Positions 1 to 9,682 are shown, counted from the first letter of the stretch. The stretch: 64,000 bases of DNA from Bacteroidota bacterium (GCA_018267585.1 JAFDYE010000169.1:1-64000); one strand, 5' to 3'. The notes: generated by a model not told the origin, from the letters alone. Made by a program: numbers and translations.

Positions 1-1
1 C

Positions 2-346
2 GGACAGAACGTCAACAAGGTCGAGACGATGGTAGAAGGCTATTTCTCGATCCGCGGCTCGGCGCTCCTGGACCAGGAGCAAAAAGACCTGCTGGAGCAC
101 AAACTATCGGCAAAGATCAACGCCGACAGGCTTCTCCAGGTAAAATCCCAGGTCCACCGCACCCAACTTGGAAATAAGGCGGAGGTTATCCGAAAAATGA
201 ACCTGCTGATCGAACAGGCGCTCAAAAAGGAAAAAAGGCGCATAGCCACCAGGCCTTCGGCAGCCGCGAAAGAAAGGCGTATCGAGAACAAGAAAAGGCA
301 AGCCCAGACCAAGGAGGGCAGGAAAAGGATCAAGGGGTATGAGTAA
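2..346 (+). CDS. arfB: ArfB-type peptidyl-tRNA hydrolase, 5' truncated
   Basis: The frame is open from base 2, so the gene begins outside the window; the in-frame ATG at 29 is internal. The first residues read GQNVNKVET, the end of the GGQ loop by which class I release factors hydrolyse peptidyl-tRNA. The last 40 residues are rich in Lys and Arg, matching the tail that ArfB/YaeJ places in the empty mRNA channel of a stalled ribosome. Length and tail fit ArfB, not RF1/RF2, which carry codon-recognition domains. Cytoplasmic ribosome rescue is known for the family; only part of the catalytic loop is visible here. Confidence 0.9.
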   Translation, partial: GQNVNKVETMVEGYFSIRGSALLDQEQKDLLEHKLSAKINADRLLQVKSQVHRTQLGNKAEVIRKMNLLIEQALKKEKRRIATRPSAAAKERRIENKKRQAQTKEGRKRIKGYE

Positions 347-681
347 ATATGCAGCAGAGCTACCCATCCGGGCCCCGGGACTTTCGCAAAAAAAACAGCA
401 GCTTCGCCGGCCTTTCGGCTGGCTCGCTGCTGGATAACCTCACAAAAAGAGTTTAATGGTAAAATGATATGTGATAGCGAATATCCTGGACTCCGCCGGG
501 CCCGGCAGGGTATAGGGGCAGGACAAAGGTCCATCAGTCCAGCCTGCCTGCCTAGCGCAGTTGTACTAAAAATAATGCGTAGTTATACTTATTTATTCCC
601 GCACTAATACTTGCTAATCATGTACAACGGATGTATTATTTTGGCGTCCTAATCAAATTCACTATCTTAAAAACAATTCTT
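347..681. other. Intergenic region with one strong hairpin
   Basis: No gene is supported here. A stem-loop lies at 396-432: outer stem CAGCAGC/GCTGCTG around an inner GCC-GGCC/GGC-TGGC stem. Eight A residues precede it, so a U-tract would follow only in minus-strand transcripts. It may end arfB transcription or be an extragenic palindrome. The AT-rich stretch 570-680 is the likely promoter region of the lipoprotein that follows. Confidence 0.4.
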
Positions 682-1239
682 ATGAACAAGCTCCCTAGCC
701 CAAACCGGCTGCTTCTCCCCCTTTTTGCTCTTATGATCACTCTCGCTGGCCTCCTCGGGTGTAATCAACCCCCCAAAGACACGGTAGAGTTCCCGGCTCC
801 CCAGGATACCGTGGTCGACAAGCACGTGATCCCCATTGAAGTGGCCCGCCAGCTGACGGCTGATTTCCGGGCTTCCATCGCGCACTTCGACACGACCTGC
901 ACCCAGTTCGCCGATTCCTTGCATTTCGGACACGCAGAGGCCTGGCCCACAGACGTTTTTGTCCAGCTGTTGAAGCAGCACAATGAAAAACAGGGGCACG
1001 CCAAGGGCATCCGTATCTATTTTGGCCGTGGCCCTGGCGGCGAGATCAAGCTCGTGATGGTGCCTTACGACAAGGACGGCAATGATATGATCGACCACCT
1101 CGTAGATATGAGCGGCAACCCTGCGCCCGGTACAACCCCGATCAAGAACAGGAAGCTGACCACCGACAACGGACAGGCGGTAGAAGAAGGTCAGCGCTGT
1201 CCGACCCTTTGCGACGACGGCAGCAGCGGCCTCAACTAG
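682..1239 (+). CDS. Lipoprotein of unknown function
   Basis: 185 residues from ATG 682; an earlier in-frame ATG at 631 would put 17 residues before the signal peptide and is less likely. Residues 1-27 form a lipoprotein signal ending in the lipobox LLGC, so Cys27 should be lipidated. The mature part has a motif around GIRIYFGRGPGG and a second core, KLVMVPYDKDGND, that look like a small folded domain. I do not recognise a defined function. It precedes a membrane protein and a NarL-type kinase/regulator pair on the same strand, so it may belong to that signalling group; this is inference from position. Confidence 0.75.
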   Translation: MNKLPSPNRLLLPLFALMITLAGLLGCNQPPKDTVEFPAPQDTVVDKHVIPIEVARQLTADFRASIAHFDTTCTQFADSLHFGHAEAWPTDVFVQLLKQHNEKQGHAKGIRIYFGRGPGGEIKLVMVPYDKDGNDMIDHLVDMSGNPAPGTTPIKNRKLTTDNGQAVEEGQRCPTLCDDGSSGLN

Positions 1240-1331
1240 ATGCCGCGCTCGTGAACCCTGGAGACTTTTCCTCATCTACCAACTGAAACCTTACCACCTG
1301 ACTGTAGGATAAATGTTTAGCCCAAACAACT

Positions 1332-2003
1332 ATGACATCATTTTTAGTATTCCTCATCAGTCAGACGATCTTTCTTCCTTTAATAACAGGGTTGGTACGC
1401 TGGCGTCGCATCGGACAGGGGTACCAGCCCTTTTTTATCGTTATCTTTCTGGCAGTACTGGCCGAGAACCTCGACTATTACCTCATAAAGATCAGACACC
1501 ACAGCAACGCCGTTCCCAGTAACGTCTATGCGCTGGCCGAGTCCCTTCTCATCCTCTGGCAATTTTATGTCTGGGGTCTGTGGCGGACACGCAAGCCTGT
1601 GTTTTACGGACTCATCGCCCTGTTGTGCCTGGTCTGGACGACCGAGAACCTTGTCCTCGGACATATCACCGACTTCCCGCCCTATTTCAAATTCCTCGAG
1701 TCCTTCCTCGTGGTATTGCTCAGCGTCAACAAGATCAATTTCATGATCACGCACGACAACCGCAAGCTGCTGCGACGACCGGATTTTCTGTTCTGTATCG
1801 GGTTTATTATATTTTTTATCTATAAGATAGTCTATGAATGGGCATACCAGGTAAGCCTGTACGACGAATCCCGGATAACGAATACCATAATTGCCTCCTT
1901 CTCCTATATTAATGCATTGACAAACATTATTTTTGCTATTGCTTTCCTGTTGATACCCGTTCCTCAGAAGTTCACGCTGAGGGCAAGCCCGGCCGAGAAC
2001 TAA
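1332..2003 (+). CDS. Polytopic membrane protein of unknown function
   Basis: 223 residues, starting MTSFLVFLISQT at ATG 1332. Hydrophobic segments occur near residues 3-20, 34-50, 70-85, 92-110, 118-135, 148-168 and 190-210, giving six or seven membrane spans. No catalytic motif is seen. The gene stops 21 bases before the histidine kinase, which itself has only one short membrane helix and no sensor domain. The membrane protein could therefore supply the input function for the kinase; this is inference. Confidence 0.75.
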   Translation: MTSFLVFLISQTIFLPLITGLVRWRRIGQGYQPFFIVIFLAVLAENLDYYLIKIRHHSNAVPSNVYALAESLLILWQFYVWGLWRTRKPVFYGLIALLCLVWTTENLVLGHITDFPPYFKFLESFLVVLLSVNKINFMITHDNRKLLRRPDFLFCIGFIIFFIYKIVYEWAYQVSLYDESRITNTIIASFSYINALTNIIFAIAFLLIPVPQKFTLRASPAEN

Positions 2004-2024
2004 TTTACGGCAATAAATAAAATA

Positions 2025-2765
2025 ATGGAATCGAAGATCCTTAATATAACCATACTGATGTCGCTGATCATCGCGGTGGTCATCATCTACTTTTTTGTTT
2101 CCATCATCCGGTATCACCGACGGTATATGCGTCTGCAAAGGGAGAAGATCTTTGCCGAGATCACGATCCGGGAGAACGAGCGCAAGCGCATCGCGGGCGA
2201 CCTGCACGACAGCCTCGGCCCCCTGCTGTCCGCCGTCAAGCTCAACATCAGCAGCGTGGACGTGGAAAGCACGGAAGACCGCCAGGTCCTTGACAAGACC
2301 GGGGGATACCTCGACGAGATCATCGGCAGCCTGCGGCGTATCTCCCACGATCTTCTGCCGAATACCCTGGAAAGAAAGGGACTGGTGGAAGCCATCCGGG
2401 AATTCATCAACCAGGTGAACACCCGGCAGTCCGTCAATATCCAGCTCTTTCTCGTCAAAGAGATCAGCATCCCCAGGGAAAAAGAGATACACATTTTCCG
2501 GATGATCCAGGAGATCGTCCACAATACGATAAAACATTCGGGGGCGCGCGTACTACAGATCGGCTTCAGCGAAGAAGGGGGCCACCTGCTCTGTCTGACC
2601 AGAGACGACGGGAAGGGCTTTGACAAGGAAAAGGCGCTGGCCGCCTCCCATGGGCTGGGTCTGCGCAGCCTGGAAAGCCGTTGCGAGATCCTCAATGGCG
2701 TCCTCACGCTGGACTCGACGCCGGGCGAAGGCACCCACTATTTTATCAAGATCCCCATGAATTAA
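2025..2765 (+). CDS. NarL-type sensor histidine kinase
   Basis: 246 residues. One membrane helix (about 8-28) leads straight into a HisKA_3 dimerisation helix; the motif ENERKRIAGDLHDSLGP puts the phosphorylated His at residue 61. A HATPase_c domain follows: N-box with Asn167 (EIVHNTIKHSG), G1 box DDGKGFD (194-200) and G2 box HGLGLRSL (209-216). There is no extracellular or PAS sensor region, so the signal must come through the membrane helix or a partner. The response regulator starts 149 bases downstream. Function is secure as a kinase; the stimulus is unknown. Confidence 0.95.
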   Translation: MESKILNITILMSLIIAVVIIYFFVSIIRYHRRYMRLQREKIFAEITIRENERKRIAGDLHDSLGPLLSAVKLNISSVDVESTEDRQVLDKTGGYLDEIIGSLRRISHDLLPNTLERKGLVEAIREFINQVNTRQSVNIQLFLVKEISIPREKEIHIFRMIQEIVHNTIKHSGARVLQIGFSEEGGHLLCLTRDDGKGFDKEKALAASHGLGLRSLESRCEILNGVLTLDSTPGEGTHYFIKIPMN

Positions 2766-2914
2766 TGGCTGCCCGCTCCGGCAGGACTTCCGCGGATCGT
2801 CGGGTATCCCAAACTTTAATCTAAATAATTGTATCCGGGCGCTGTCCCTCTGGGCTGCTTTCTTTAAATTTGGAGCTAGCCCATGAGGCTCGGGTTTAAC
2901 ATAAGCATATCCGG

Positions 2915-3583
2915 ATGAAAAAAACTATCAGGCTGATCATTGCCGATGACCACGAAATTTTTAGAGACGGGCTGGCTCTTATGCTGTCCAAACAGGAGGC
3001 GGTCACCCTGGTCGGCCAGGCCTCGGACGGACACGAGTTGTTGCAGCTGGTGGACGAGACAAAACCCGACATGGTCCTGACTGATATCAAGATGCCGAGG
3101 CTCGACGGCATTTCGGGAGCAAAGATCCTGCTGCAGCGCTATCCGCAGCTCAAGATAATCGCCCTGTCCATGTTCGAAGAAGAAGGCCTTATCGTGGAGA
3201 TGCTGGAGGCGGGGGCAAAGGGCTACCTGCTCAAGAACGCGGACAAAAAAGAGATCCTGGAGGCCATCATCACCGTCAACGAAGGCAATATCTTCTACTG
3301 CAAACATACTACGGCGCACCTCGCCAGCCTGATCGTCAAAAGCAAATTTGATTCCCGTCTCAAAGGCCATTCCAACCTGTTCACCGACCGGGAAAAGGAC
3401 ATCATCCGGCTGATCTGCCGCCAGCATACCGCGCAGGAGATCGGAGAGCTGCTTTTCCTCAGCAAGCGCACCGTCGAAGGATACCGGACACGGATCCTGG
3501 AGAAGATGGACGTGAAGAATACGGCGGGAGTAGTGATTTACGCGCTGAAGCACAACATTATACGCGAAGAGGAGATCCTATGA
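2915..3583 (+). CDS. NarL/LuxR-family response regulator
   Basis: 222 residues. The receiver domain (about 5-120) has the acidic pair DD at 11-12, the phosphoacceptor Asp57 in LTDIKMPRLDG, Ser85 and Lys107. A LuxR-type HTH follows (about 150-212), with LFTDREKDIIRLICRQHTAQ and the recognition helix near SKRTVEGYRTRI. It should be phosphorylated by the kinase encoded just upstream and act as a transcription factor. The 149-base gap is long for an operon, so a separate promoter is possible. Confidence 0.95.
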   Translation: MKKTIRLIIADDHEIFRDGLALMLSKQEAVTLVGQASDGHELLQLVDETKPDMVLTDIKMPRLDGISGAKILLQRYPQLKIIALSMFEEEGLIVEMLEAGAKGYLLKNADKKEILEAIITVNEGNIFYCKHTTAHLASLIVKSKFDSRLKGHSNLFTDREKDIIRLICRQHTAQEIGELLFLSKRTVEGYRTRILEKMDVKNTAGVVIYALKHNIIREEEIL

Positions 3584-3710
3584 CACCGTGTTGAACAGTC
3601 GCAGGATACAGGTCAGCTCATGCCGTTACAGAATATACCAAAATTTTTAAAAAGCCGTTGAATGGTACGGTTTTATCCCGCACAGGGGATTACCTTTGCC
3701 GATCAGCACT

Positions 3711-5234
3711 ATGAGCAGTATCAAAAAATTAGCGGGAGAGACGATCTGGTATGGCGCGAGCTCGATCCTCGCCAAGTTCCTCAACTACATGCTGACCCCT
3801 TATCTGGCCTATAAGTTCAAGGGGACGCCGGAGTATGGCGAGATGAGCCTGGTCTATGCCGCGATCTCCTTTGTGAACATAGGAGTGCTTTTTGGACTGG
3901 ACACGGCCTACTTCCGGTTCATCCAGCGGAAAGAGACGCAGAAGGACCTCTACTCCACCCTGGTCATCTCGCTGTTCGGCAGCACAATGCTGATCACCCT
4001 TTTGCTCATCGTCTTCCGCGTACCGGTCTCCGAGGCCATCGACATCGCCAGACACCCTTACTATGTCGTACTGAGCGCTTTCCTCATCGCCTTCGACGCC
4101 CTGTCGGCCCTGCCTTTTGCCAGGCTGCGTAATGAAGGCAGGCCAAGGAAATTTGCTGCGATCCGCATCTCGGGCATTCTGATGAACGTGGCGCTGACCT
4201 TTTTCTTCCTTTCTGTCTGCCCGAGGCTGCTGAAAACGCATCCCAACAGCGTCATCGCCCTGATCTACCGGCCTGAATGGGGATTCGTCACCTATGTACT
4301 GCTGGCAAACACTCTGCAAAATCTTTTCCAGCTGTTCTTATTGTCTCCGCTGCTCAAGGGCTTTCAATGGAAATTCAATACCACGCTCTGGAAGGAGGTC
4401 ATGATCTATGCGCTGCCGCTGACCATTGTAGGTTTCGGAGGGATGATCAACGAGACCTTCGACCGGATCCTGCTCGTAAAGCGGCTGCCCCATGCCAACG
4501 ACTACGCCACCTACCAGGTGGGCATCTATAGCGGCTGCTACAAGCTGTCCCTGCTGATCACCCTTTTCGTCCAGGCCTTCCGGATGGGCGCCGAGCCTTT
4601 CTTTTTCCGCCAGTCCGTGGAGGATAGCGCCCAGCGGACCTATGCCCGGGTGATGAAATTCTTTGTGATCCTCATCAGCGGCATGTTCCTGTTCGTGACC
4701 ATGTATCTCGACGTCTGGAAGTACTTTATCACCGACCACACCATGTGGGTGGGGCTGAAGGTGGTGCCGATCCTGCTATTCGCCAATATGTTCCTGGGTA
4801 TCTATTACAATCTTTCCATTTGGTACAAGCTCTCTACCAATACATTATCCGGCGCCTATATCACGCTGATCGGCGCGGGCATCACGCTGCTGGTCAACTA
4901 CCTCTTTATCCCCGCCTTCGGCTATATGGCTTCGGCCTGGGCGACCTTCACCTGCTACGGAAGCATGATGGTCATTTCCTATGTCTGGGGCCAGAAGGTA
5001 TACCGGGTCCCATACGCCTGGAAAAAACTGATCGCTTATATGGTTATCGTGGCACTGATCTACCTGGTGCACCATACGCTGACGACCCATCTCTGGGGCA
5101 ACCGGGCCTTCAGTCTGGTTCTGGGCACGATCTTTCTCGGCGCCTACGCGCTATTTGTCCTGAAAGTGGAGAGGAAGGAGTTTGAGCGGCTGCCGTATAT
5201 CGGAAAATATCTCAATCGCAGCGCGGCCGCCTGA
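3711..5234 (+). CDS. Wzx-like polysaccharide/lipid-linked oligosaccharide flippase
   Basis: 507 residues from ATG 3711. An in-frame TTG at 3696 has the better-spaced AGGGG six bases upstream, so the start is not settled. The protein has about 14 hydrophobic segments and begins KKLAGETIWYGASSILAKFLNYMLTPYLAY, the typical N-terminus of the MOP/MVF oligosaccharide-export family. Such proteins move lipid-linked glycans across the inner membrane. No glycosyltransferase genes lie beside it, so the substrate cannot be inferred. Confidence 0.88.
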   Translation: MSSIKKLAGETIWYGASSILAKFLNYMLTPYLAYKFKGTPEYGEMSLVYAAISFVNIGVLFGLDTAYFRFIQRKETQKDLYSTLVISLFGSTMLITLLLIVFRVPVSEAIDIARHPYYVVLSAFLIAFDALSALPFARLRNEGRPRKFAAIRISGILMNVALTFFFLSVCPRLLKTHPNSVIALIYRPEWGFVTYVLLANTLQNLFQLFLLSPLLKGFQWKFNTTLWKEVMIYALPLTIVGFGGMINETFDRILLVKRLPHANDYATYQVGIYSGCYKLSLLITLFVQAFRMGAEPFFFRQSVEDSAQRTYARVMKFFVILISGMFLFVTMYLDVWKYFITDHTMWVGLKVVPILLFANMFLGIYYNLSIWYKLSTNTLSGAYITLIGAGITLLVNYLFIPAFGYMASAWATFTCYGSMMVISYVWGQKVYRVPYAWKKLIAYMVIVALIYLVHHTLTTHLWGNRAFSLVLGTIFLGAYALFVLKVERKEFERLPYIGKYLNRSAAA

Positions 5235-5275
5235 CGGCCCGCAGGGCCGGCGTCCCAAGGACAGATATCGGCCCC

Positions 5276-5303
5276 GCTAAGGCTCCCATCGCGGAGCCTT
5301 AGC
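5276..5303. terminator. Hairpin between convergent genes
   Basis: A perfect 11-bp stem, GCTAAGGCTCC/GGAGCCTTAGC, with a 6-base loop lies between the convergent flippase and MBL genes. There is no clear T-run on either side, so a terminator role rests on position and stem strength. Confidence 0.5.
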
Positions 5304-5315
5304 AGAGAAAGCAAC

Positions 5316-5954
5316 TCACTTCAAGAACGGATTGTGCTTCTTCTCCCACCCCACCGTCGTCGGCTCGCCGTGACCGGGATAGACCACGGTCTCGTCCGGC
5401 AGCGGCCACAGCTGCTCCCGGATACTCCTCAGCAGGGTCTCATGATCGCCTCCCGGCAGGTCGGTCCTGCCGATGCTGCCCCTGAACAGGACGTCGCCGC
5501 CTATAACAAACCCCTGCTCCTTGCAGTAAAAACCTACGCTCCCCGGCGAGTGCCCGGGAAGGAAGAGAATGTTCAGCTCGTCCCCGCCGAGGGTCACGGA
5601 AGTACCCGGCGTAAGAAAGACCAGCTCGCCCCGGTAGTTCTCGAACGGCATACCCCATGCAAGACCGGCCTCCGGCGCCCGGGCCAGGACCGGCTGCTCC
5701 TTTTCGTGGAGATGCAGGGGTAAGCCCCAGGTATCATAGACGAACTTATTGCCGAAAACGTGATCCAGGTGGCAGTGCGTATTCAGCAGCAGCAGCGGGC
5801 TTAAACCCTGTTGTTCAATAAATTCCTGTAACGCTGTACGTTCGTTGGGAAAGAAACAGCCCGGATCGATGATACAGCAGGCATCCTTTTCATTGAATAG
5901 AACGTATGTGTTCTCTTGTACTGGGTTGAATTCAAAGGACTTTACCGTTAGCAT
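5316..5954 (-). CDS. MBL-fold metallohydrolase, glyoxalase II-like
   Basis: 212 residues. The metal-binding signature THCHLDH (near residue 60) is the HxHxDH motif of the metallo-beta-lactamase fold. Further ligands are likely in LPGHSPGSVGF (about 135-145) and PGHGEPT near the C-terminus. The size and lack of a C-terminal helical domain fit the short 'YcbL-like' hydrolases, not full-length glyoxalase II. A thioester substrate is plausible but not shown. It is divergent from the barrel protein gene, with 80 bases between them. Confidence 0.9.
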   Translation of the reverse strand: MLTVKSFEFNPVQENTYVLFNEKDACCIIDPGCFFPNERTALQEFIEQQGLSPLLLLNTHCHLDHVFGNKFVYDTWGLPLHLHEKEQPVLARAPEAGLAWGMPFENYRGELVFLTPGTSVTLGGDELNILFLPGHSPGSVGFYCKEQGFVIGGDVLFRGSIGRTDLPGGDHETLLRSIREQLWPLPDETVVYPGHGEPTTVGWEKKHNPFLK

Positions 5955-6034
5955 ATATCAAATTTTTTGTTTTCAAAATCAATTTCACCGGTATTTGGGA
6001 TTGTTATAACTTTAAAACTTAAAGAGTAGCAGGT

Positions 6035-9000
6035 ATGCAATTTCATCAGTTTAGGTTGAAGTCACACTATTTTTTTTGGTACTTACTGTTGGGACTTTTC
6101 TTTATCTCCGGCCATACCTCAGCTCAGGTCAACACGGTGGAATTCGGAAAAAACCGCCTGCAATTCAAGAACTTTAAGTGGAAATACTACCAGACAACCA
6201 ATTTCAACAGCTATTTCAGCGAAGGTGGTCAGGAACTGGGCAAATTCGTCGCCCAGCTGGCCGAAAAAGAGCTGCCGGGCATCGAGCGTTTCGTGGAATA
6301 CGGTCTGCAGCGCCGCGCCAATATCGTCATTTACAACACCTATAACGACCTCGAACAATCCAATATAGGTCTGAACCTGGACTGGCAGACTACTGGGGGT
6401 ATCACAAAGCTGGTCAACAACAAGATGGTCGTCTACTACAATGGCGACCACAATAACCTCCGCATCCAGATCAGACAAGGCATCGCCCGTATCCTGGTCG
6501 AGAATATCCTTTTCGGCGACGACCTGGGGGAGTTCGCTACCAACCAGGCTCTGCTCGACCTGCCCCAGTGGCTGACCGACGGCTATATCGAATATGCGGG
6601 GGAGAACTGGAATACCACCCTTGACGACCAGCTGAAATCCGCCATGCTCTCGGGCAGGTACAAGAATTTTTACCAGTTCGCTTTCGAAAAGCCCAATCTG
6701 GCGGGTCATGCCTTCTGGGTCTACCTCGGGGAAAAATACAAAAAGGAGAACGTCACCTATTTCCTCTACCTGGCCCGCGTCTACCGCAACCTCAACAACG
6801 CTTCGATGCGTATCTGCAAAAAGAAGTTCAAGGAGGTCCTCAAGGACTTTATGAATGAGGAGGAGGACAAGTACGAAAAGGATATCCGCGGCCGCCGCAA
6901 CTTCCCGAAAGGGACGGTCAGCGTCACCGAAGACATAAATGACCGCAAGGACTTTATTCACTTCTCCCCCAACCCGCAGCCCAAGAGCCAGACCTACGCC
7001 GTGGTGGAATACCATAGCGGGAAATACAAGGTCGTCCTTCACGAGAACTATATCAACACAAAGGTTTTGCTCAACAACGGCGTCCGCAGCCTCCAGGAGC
7101 AGATAAACCCCCACTATCCACTGCTGGCCTGGGACAACAAGGGGACGAGACTGGCCTGCATCTACTGGGACAGGGGCAAGACGAGGCTGTTCGTCTATGA
7201 CGTCACCCGCCGCTACAAGCCGGTAGTCCAGGACCTCCCCGACTTCCAGCAGGTGCAGGACTTCAAATATATGCTCAATGAGAACACCCTGCTGCTCAGC
7301 GCCGTACGCAACGGCCAGTCGGATATATATACCTACAAGATCGACAAGCAGGAATACAAGCAGATCACCAACGATCCCTACGACGACCTGGACGCTTCGT
7401 TTGTAGCTTTCCCGGGCAAGACCGGGATCATATTCGCCTCAAACCGCCCGTCGGGTCGCGCCAGCACAAAAGACACTGTCCTGCCCTCTACTTACCACTA
7501 CAATATTTTCATGGTCGATAACTGGAACGACGCCGAAGGCAAACAGATCTCAGAGCTCACCTATTTGAGATACGGGAACGCCCGGTATCCGATGCAGTAC
7601 AATACAAACCACTTTACATTTGTAAGTGACGAGAATGGTATCGCCAACCGTTATGCGGGCTTTTTTACGACCCGCCGCGCGGGTCTGGACACCGTCTACA
7701 AGGTCGGAGACGAGCTGCTCCACAATCCTGAACCCGCCGAGCTGGACTCCATGCTCCGGGCGCAGAACAAGAAAGAGCCCGACACCTCTTATGTCTTTAC
7801 GATCACCAATGACTCCTCCTATGTCTTCCCCATCACCAACTACCAGAGCGGCCTGGTAGAGACGAAAAGCGCCGGCGACAACGGGCAGGTCAGCGAAGTG
7901 CGCCAGGAAGGTGACCTCAAATTCCTGTACAAGCTGAAGGTCGACGAGAATGCGCTGAAGAAGCGCAATATCAATGCACGCATGACCGACTACCGGAAAA
8001 AGACGGTTCAGGAGAATCAGATCGCCGTCGCCAATGTCCTCAGACCGGCCCCGCTGCCCAGGCAGGACAGCGGCCGCAGACAGCCTTCCAACGACTTCTT
8101 TGACAGCGAGTTCGGCAAAGATTCCAGCCGGCCAAAGCGCCCTTCTGCCGTGACCAATCCGCTGGCGCCGCGCCCTTCGCTGGAGCCCCGCGAGGAACCC
8201 GTGCTGAAAAAGGCCAAGCTATTTGACTACAAACTTAAATTCTCGGTGGACAATTTCACCGCGGGCTTCAACAATGATGTCCTGATCAGCAAATACCAAC
8301 CCTATACAGGGTCGCTGCCGATCAATATGAGCGGCCAGGACGCCTTTAGCGGTCTGCTCAAGGCTTCGATCTTTGATCTCTTCGAAGACATCCGTTTCAC
8401 AGGCGCGATCCGCCTGCCCTTCTTCGGCAGCGGGTCCAACTCTTCCCCTATCTCGACGACGCAGAACGCCGCGTTCACACCGGGCAACGGCAGCTTCTTC
8501 GACGGCAGCGGCGAATGGTATGCGCGGGTAGATTATCTGAAAAAGCTGCTTGACTACTCTCTTATCTACTATCGTCAGACCCAGACGGGTACCTACCAGG
8601 ATGCAGCGCTGGCCTCCGCCTATCCCTATGACGCCAAGGCCTATACTAATCTTTGGCAGGGGGTGGTCAAATATCCGTTCGACAAGGTCCGGAGCCTGAG
8701 GCTATCCGTCGGCTACCGTACAGACAAAGTGATCATCCGCCCCGACGTCAACGGCTTCCCGCCGCTGTCGCCGATAGATTCCATCGCCCTGAAGGCGCCG
8801 CCGCAGGCCAAGCAGCAGTATGGGCTGGTGCATATGGAATACGTCTATGACAATACCCTGCTGAAGGCCACCAATATCTGGAACGGCCTCCGCTATAAAT
8901 TTTACATGGACTGGAACACCCAGCTGAACAGCGGCTATGGCGCCGGTCCCGGAAAATACACCTACAACTTCGGCTTCGATGCGAGACACTACCTGCCGAT

Positions 9001-9601
9001 CTACCGCAACTTCATCTGGGCGGTACGCGCTGCAGGCGACTTCTCGTGGGGCAGCAACAAGGTCATCTACTATCTCGGTGGCACGGACGGCTGGCTCTTC
9101 CCCAAGTCCTATTCCAATCCGCAGCCGGCACAGGACCAAAGCTATGCCTTCCAGTCGCTGGCCGTCAACCTGCGGGGCTTCCGCCAGAACATCGCCAATG
9201 GCAACAACGCCGTTGTGATCAATAGTGAATTCCGACTACCGGTGTTCTCCACGCTATTCAACAAACCCATCAACAACGCCTTCCTGCGCAACTTCCAGCT
9301 GGTACAGTTCTTTGACCTGGGTACCGCATGGAACGGCCGCTACAACAAGCTCAAACGTCCGCTGCAGGTCTATCCCGACGATTCTCAGCTCAACAGCCAG
9401 GACCCCAACGGCGTCCCCTATACGCCCAATCTACAGGTGCTGGTTAAGGCCGGGGGTATCGGTCCTTTCGCAGGCGGATATGGTTTTGGTGCCAGGAGTA
9501 CGCTGCTGGGCTATTTCCTTCGTTTTGACGCGGGCTGGCAGATGAACACGTTCTTCGGCGGCAAACCGGTGCTGAATGTGTCGATGGGCGTGGATTTCTA
9601 A
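6035..9601 (+). CDS. Large exported protein: peptidase-MA-like region, beta-propeller, outer-membrane barrel
   Basis: 1188 residues. A signal peptide ends about residue 31 (SGHTSAQ). Residues 35-290 resemble peptidase-MA-like regions (LPQWLTDGYIEY near 180), but I see no HExxH metal motif, so this part is probably not an active peptidase. Residues 300-560 hold TolB/WD40-like propeller blades (for example LAWDNKGTRLACIYWDRGK and QITNDPYDDLDASF). A low-complexity linker precedes a C-terminal barrel (about 730-1188) that ends in VDF, with aromatic-rich strands typical of Omp85-type or porin-like barrels. Outer-membrane location is inferred; the role is unknown. Confidence 0.85.
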   Translation: MQFHQFRLKSHYFFWYLLLGLFFISGHTSAQVNTVEFGKNRLQFKNFKWKYYQTTNFNSYFSEGGQELGKFVAQLAEKELPGIERFVEYGLQRRANIVIYNTYNDLEQSNIGLNLDWQTTGGITKLVNNKMVVYYNGDHNNLRIQIRQGIARILVENILFGDDLGEFATNQALLDLPQWLTDGYIEYAGENWNTTLDDQLKSAMLSGRYKNFYQFAFEKPNLAGHAFWVYLGEKYKKENVTYFLYLARVYRNLNNASMRICKKKFKEVLKDFMNEEEDKYEKDIRGRRNFPKGTVSVTEDINDRKDFIHFSPNPQPKSQTYAVVEYHSGKYKVVLHENYINTKVLLNNGVRSLQEQINPHYPLLAWDNKGTRLACIYWDRGKTRLFVYDVTRRYKPVVQDLPDFQQVQDFKYMLNENTLLLSAVRNGQSDIYTYKIDKQEYKQITNDPYDDLDASFVAFPGKTGIIFASNRPSGRASTKDTVLPSTYHYNIFMVDNWNDAEGKQISELTYLRYGNARYPMQYNTNHFTFVSDENGIANRYAGFFTTRRAGLDTVYKVGDELLHNPEPAELDSMLRAQNKKEPDTSYVFTITNDSSYVFPITNYQSGLVETKSAGDNGQVSEVRQEGDLKFLYKLKVDENALKKRNINARMTDYRKKTVQENQIAVANVLRPAPLPRQDSGRRQPSNDFFDSEFGKDSSRPKRPSAVTNPLAPRPSLEPREEPVLKKAKLFDYKLKFSVDNFTAGFNNDVLISKYQPYTGSLPINMSGQDAFSGLLKASIFDLFEDIRFTGAIRLPFFGSGSNSSPISTTQNAAFTPGNGSFFDGSGEWYARVDYLKKLLDYSLIYYRQTQTGTYQDAALASAYPYDAKAYTNLWQGVVKYPFDKVRSLRLSVGYRTDKVIIRPDVNGFPPLSPIDSIALKAPPQAKQQYGLVHMEYVYDNTLLKATNIWNGLRYKFYMDWNTQLNSGYGAGPGKYTYNFGFDARHYLPIYRNFIWAVRAAGDFSWGSNKVIYYLGGTDGWLFPKSYSNPQPAQDQSYAFQSLAVNLRGFRQNIANGNNAVVINSEFRLPVFSTLFNKPINNAFLRNFQLVQFFDLGTAWNGRYNKLKRPLQVYPDDSQLNSQDPNGVPYTPNLQVLVKAGGIGPFAGGYGFGARSTLLGYFLRFDAGWQMNTFFGGKPVLNVSMGVDF

Positions 9602-9651
9602 TGACAACCGCCCGGGGCCCTCGGCAGACGCGCCCGGCCTCTAAATATAAA

Positions 9652-9682
9652 AAGGCCGGTAAGTTATCCGCTTACCGGCCTT
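9652..9682 (-). terminator. Rho-independent terminator, minus strand
   Basis: A perfect 12-bp stem (AAGGCCGGTAAG/CTTACCGGCCTT) with a 7-base loop. Read on the minus strand it is followed by TTTTTATA. It lies at the end of the minus-strand creD cluster and 50 bases after the plus-strand barrel gene stop, so it may serve both sides. Confidence 0.75.

Noticed and set aside
1380..2537. 385-residue minus-strand frame
   Set aside because: Antisense to the membrane protein and histidine kinase genes; composition (His/Asp-rich, no domain) is that of a shadow frame.
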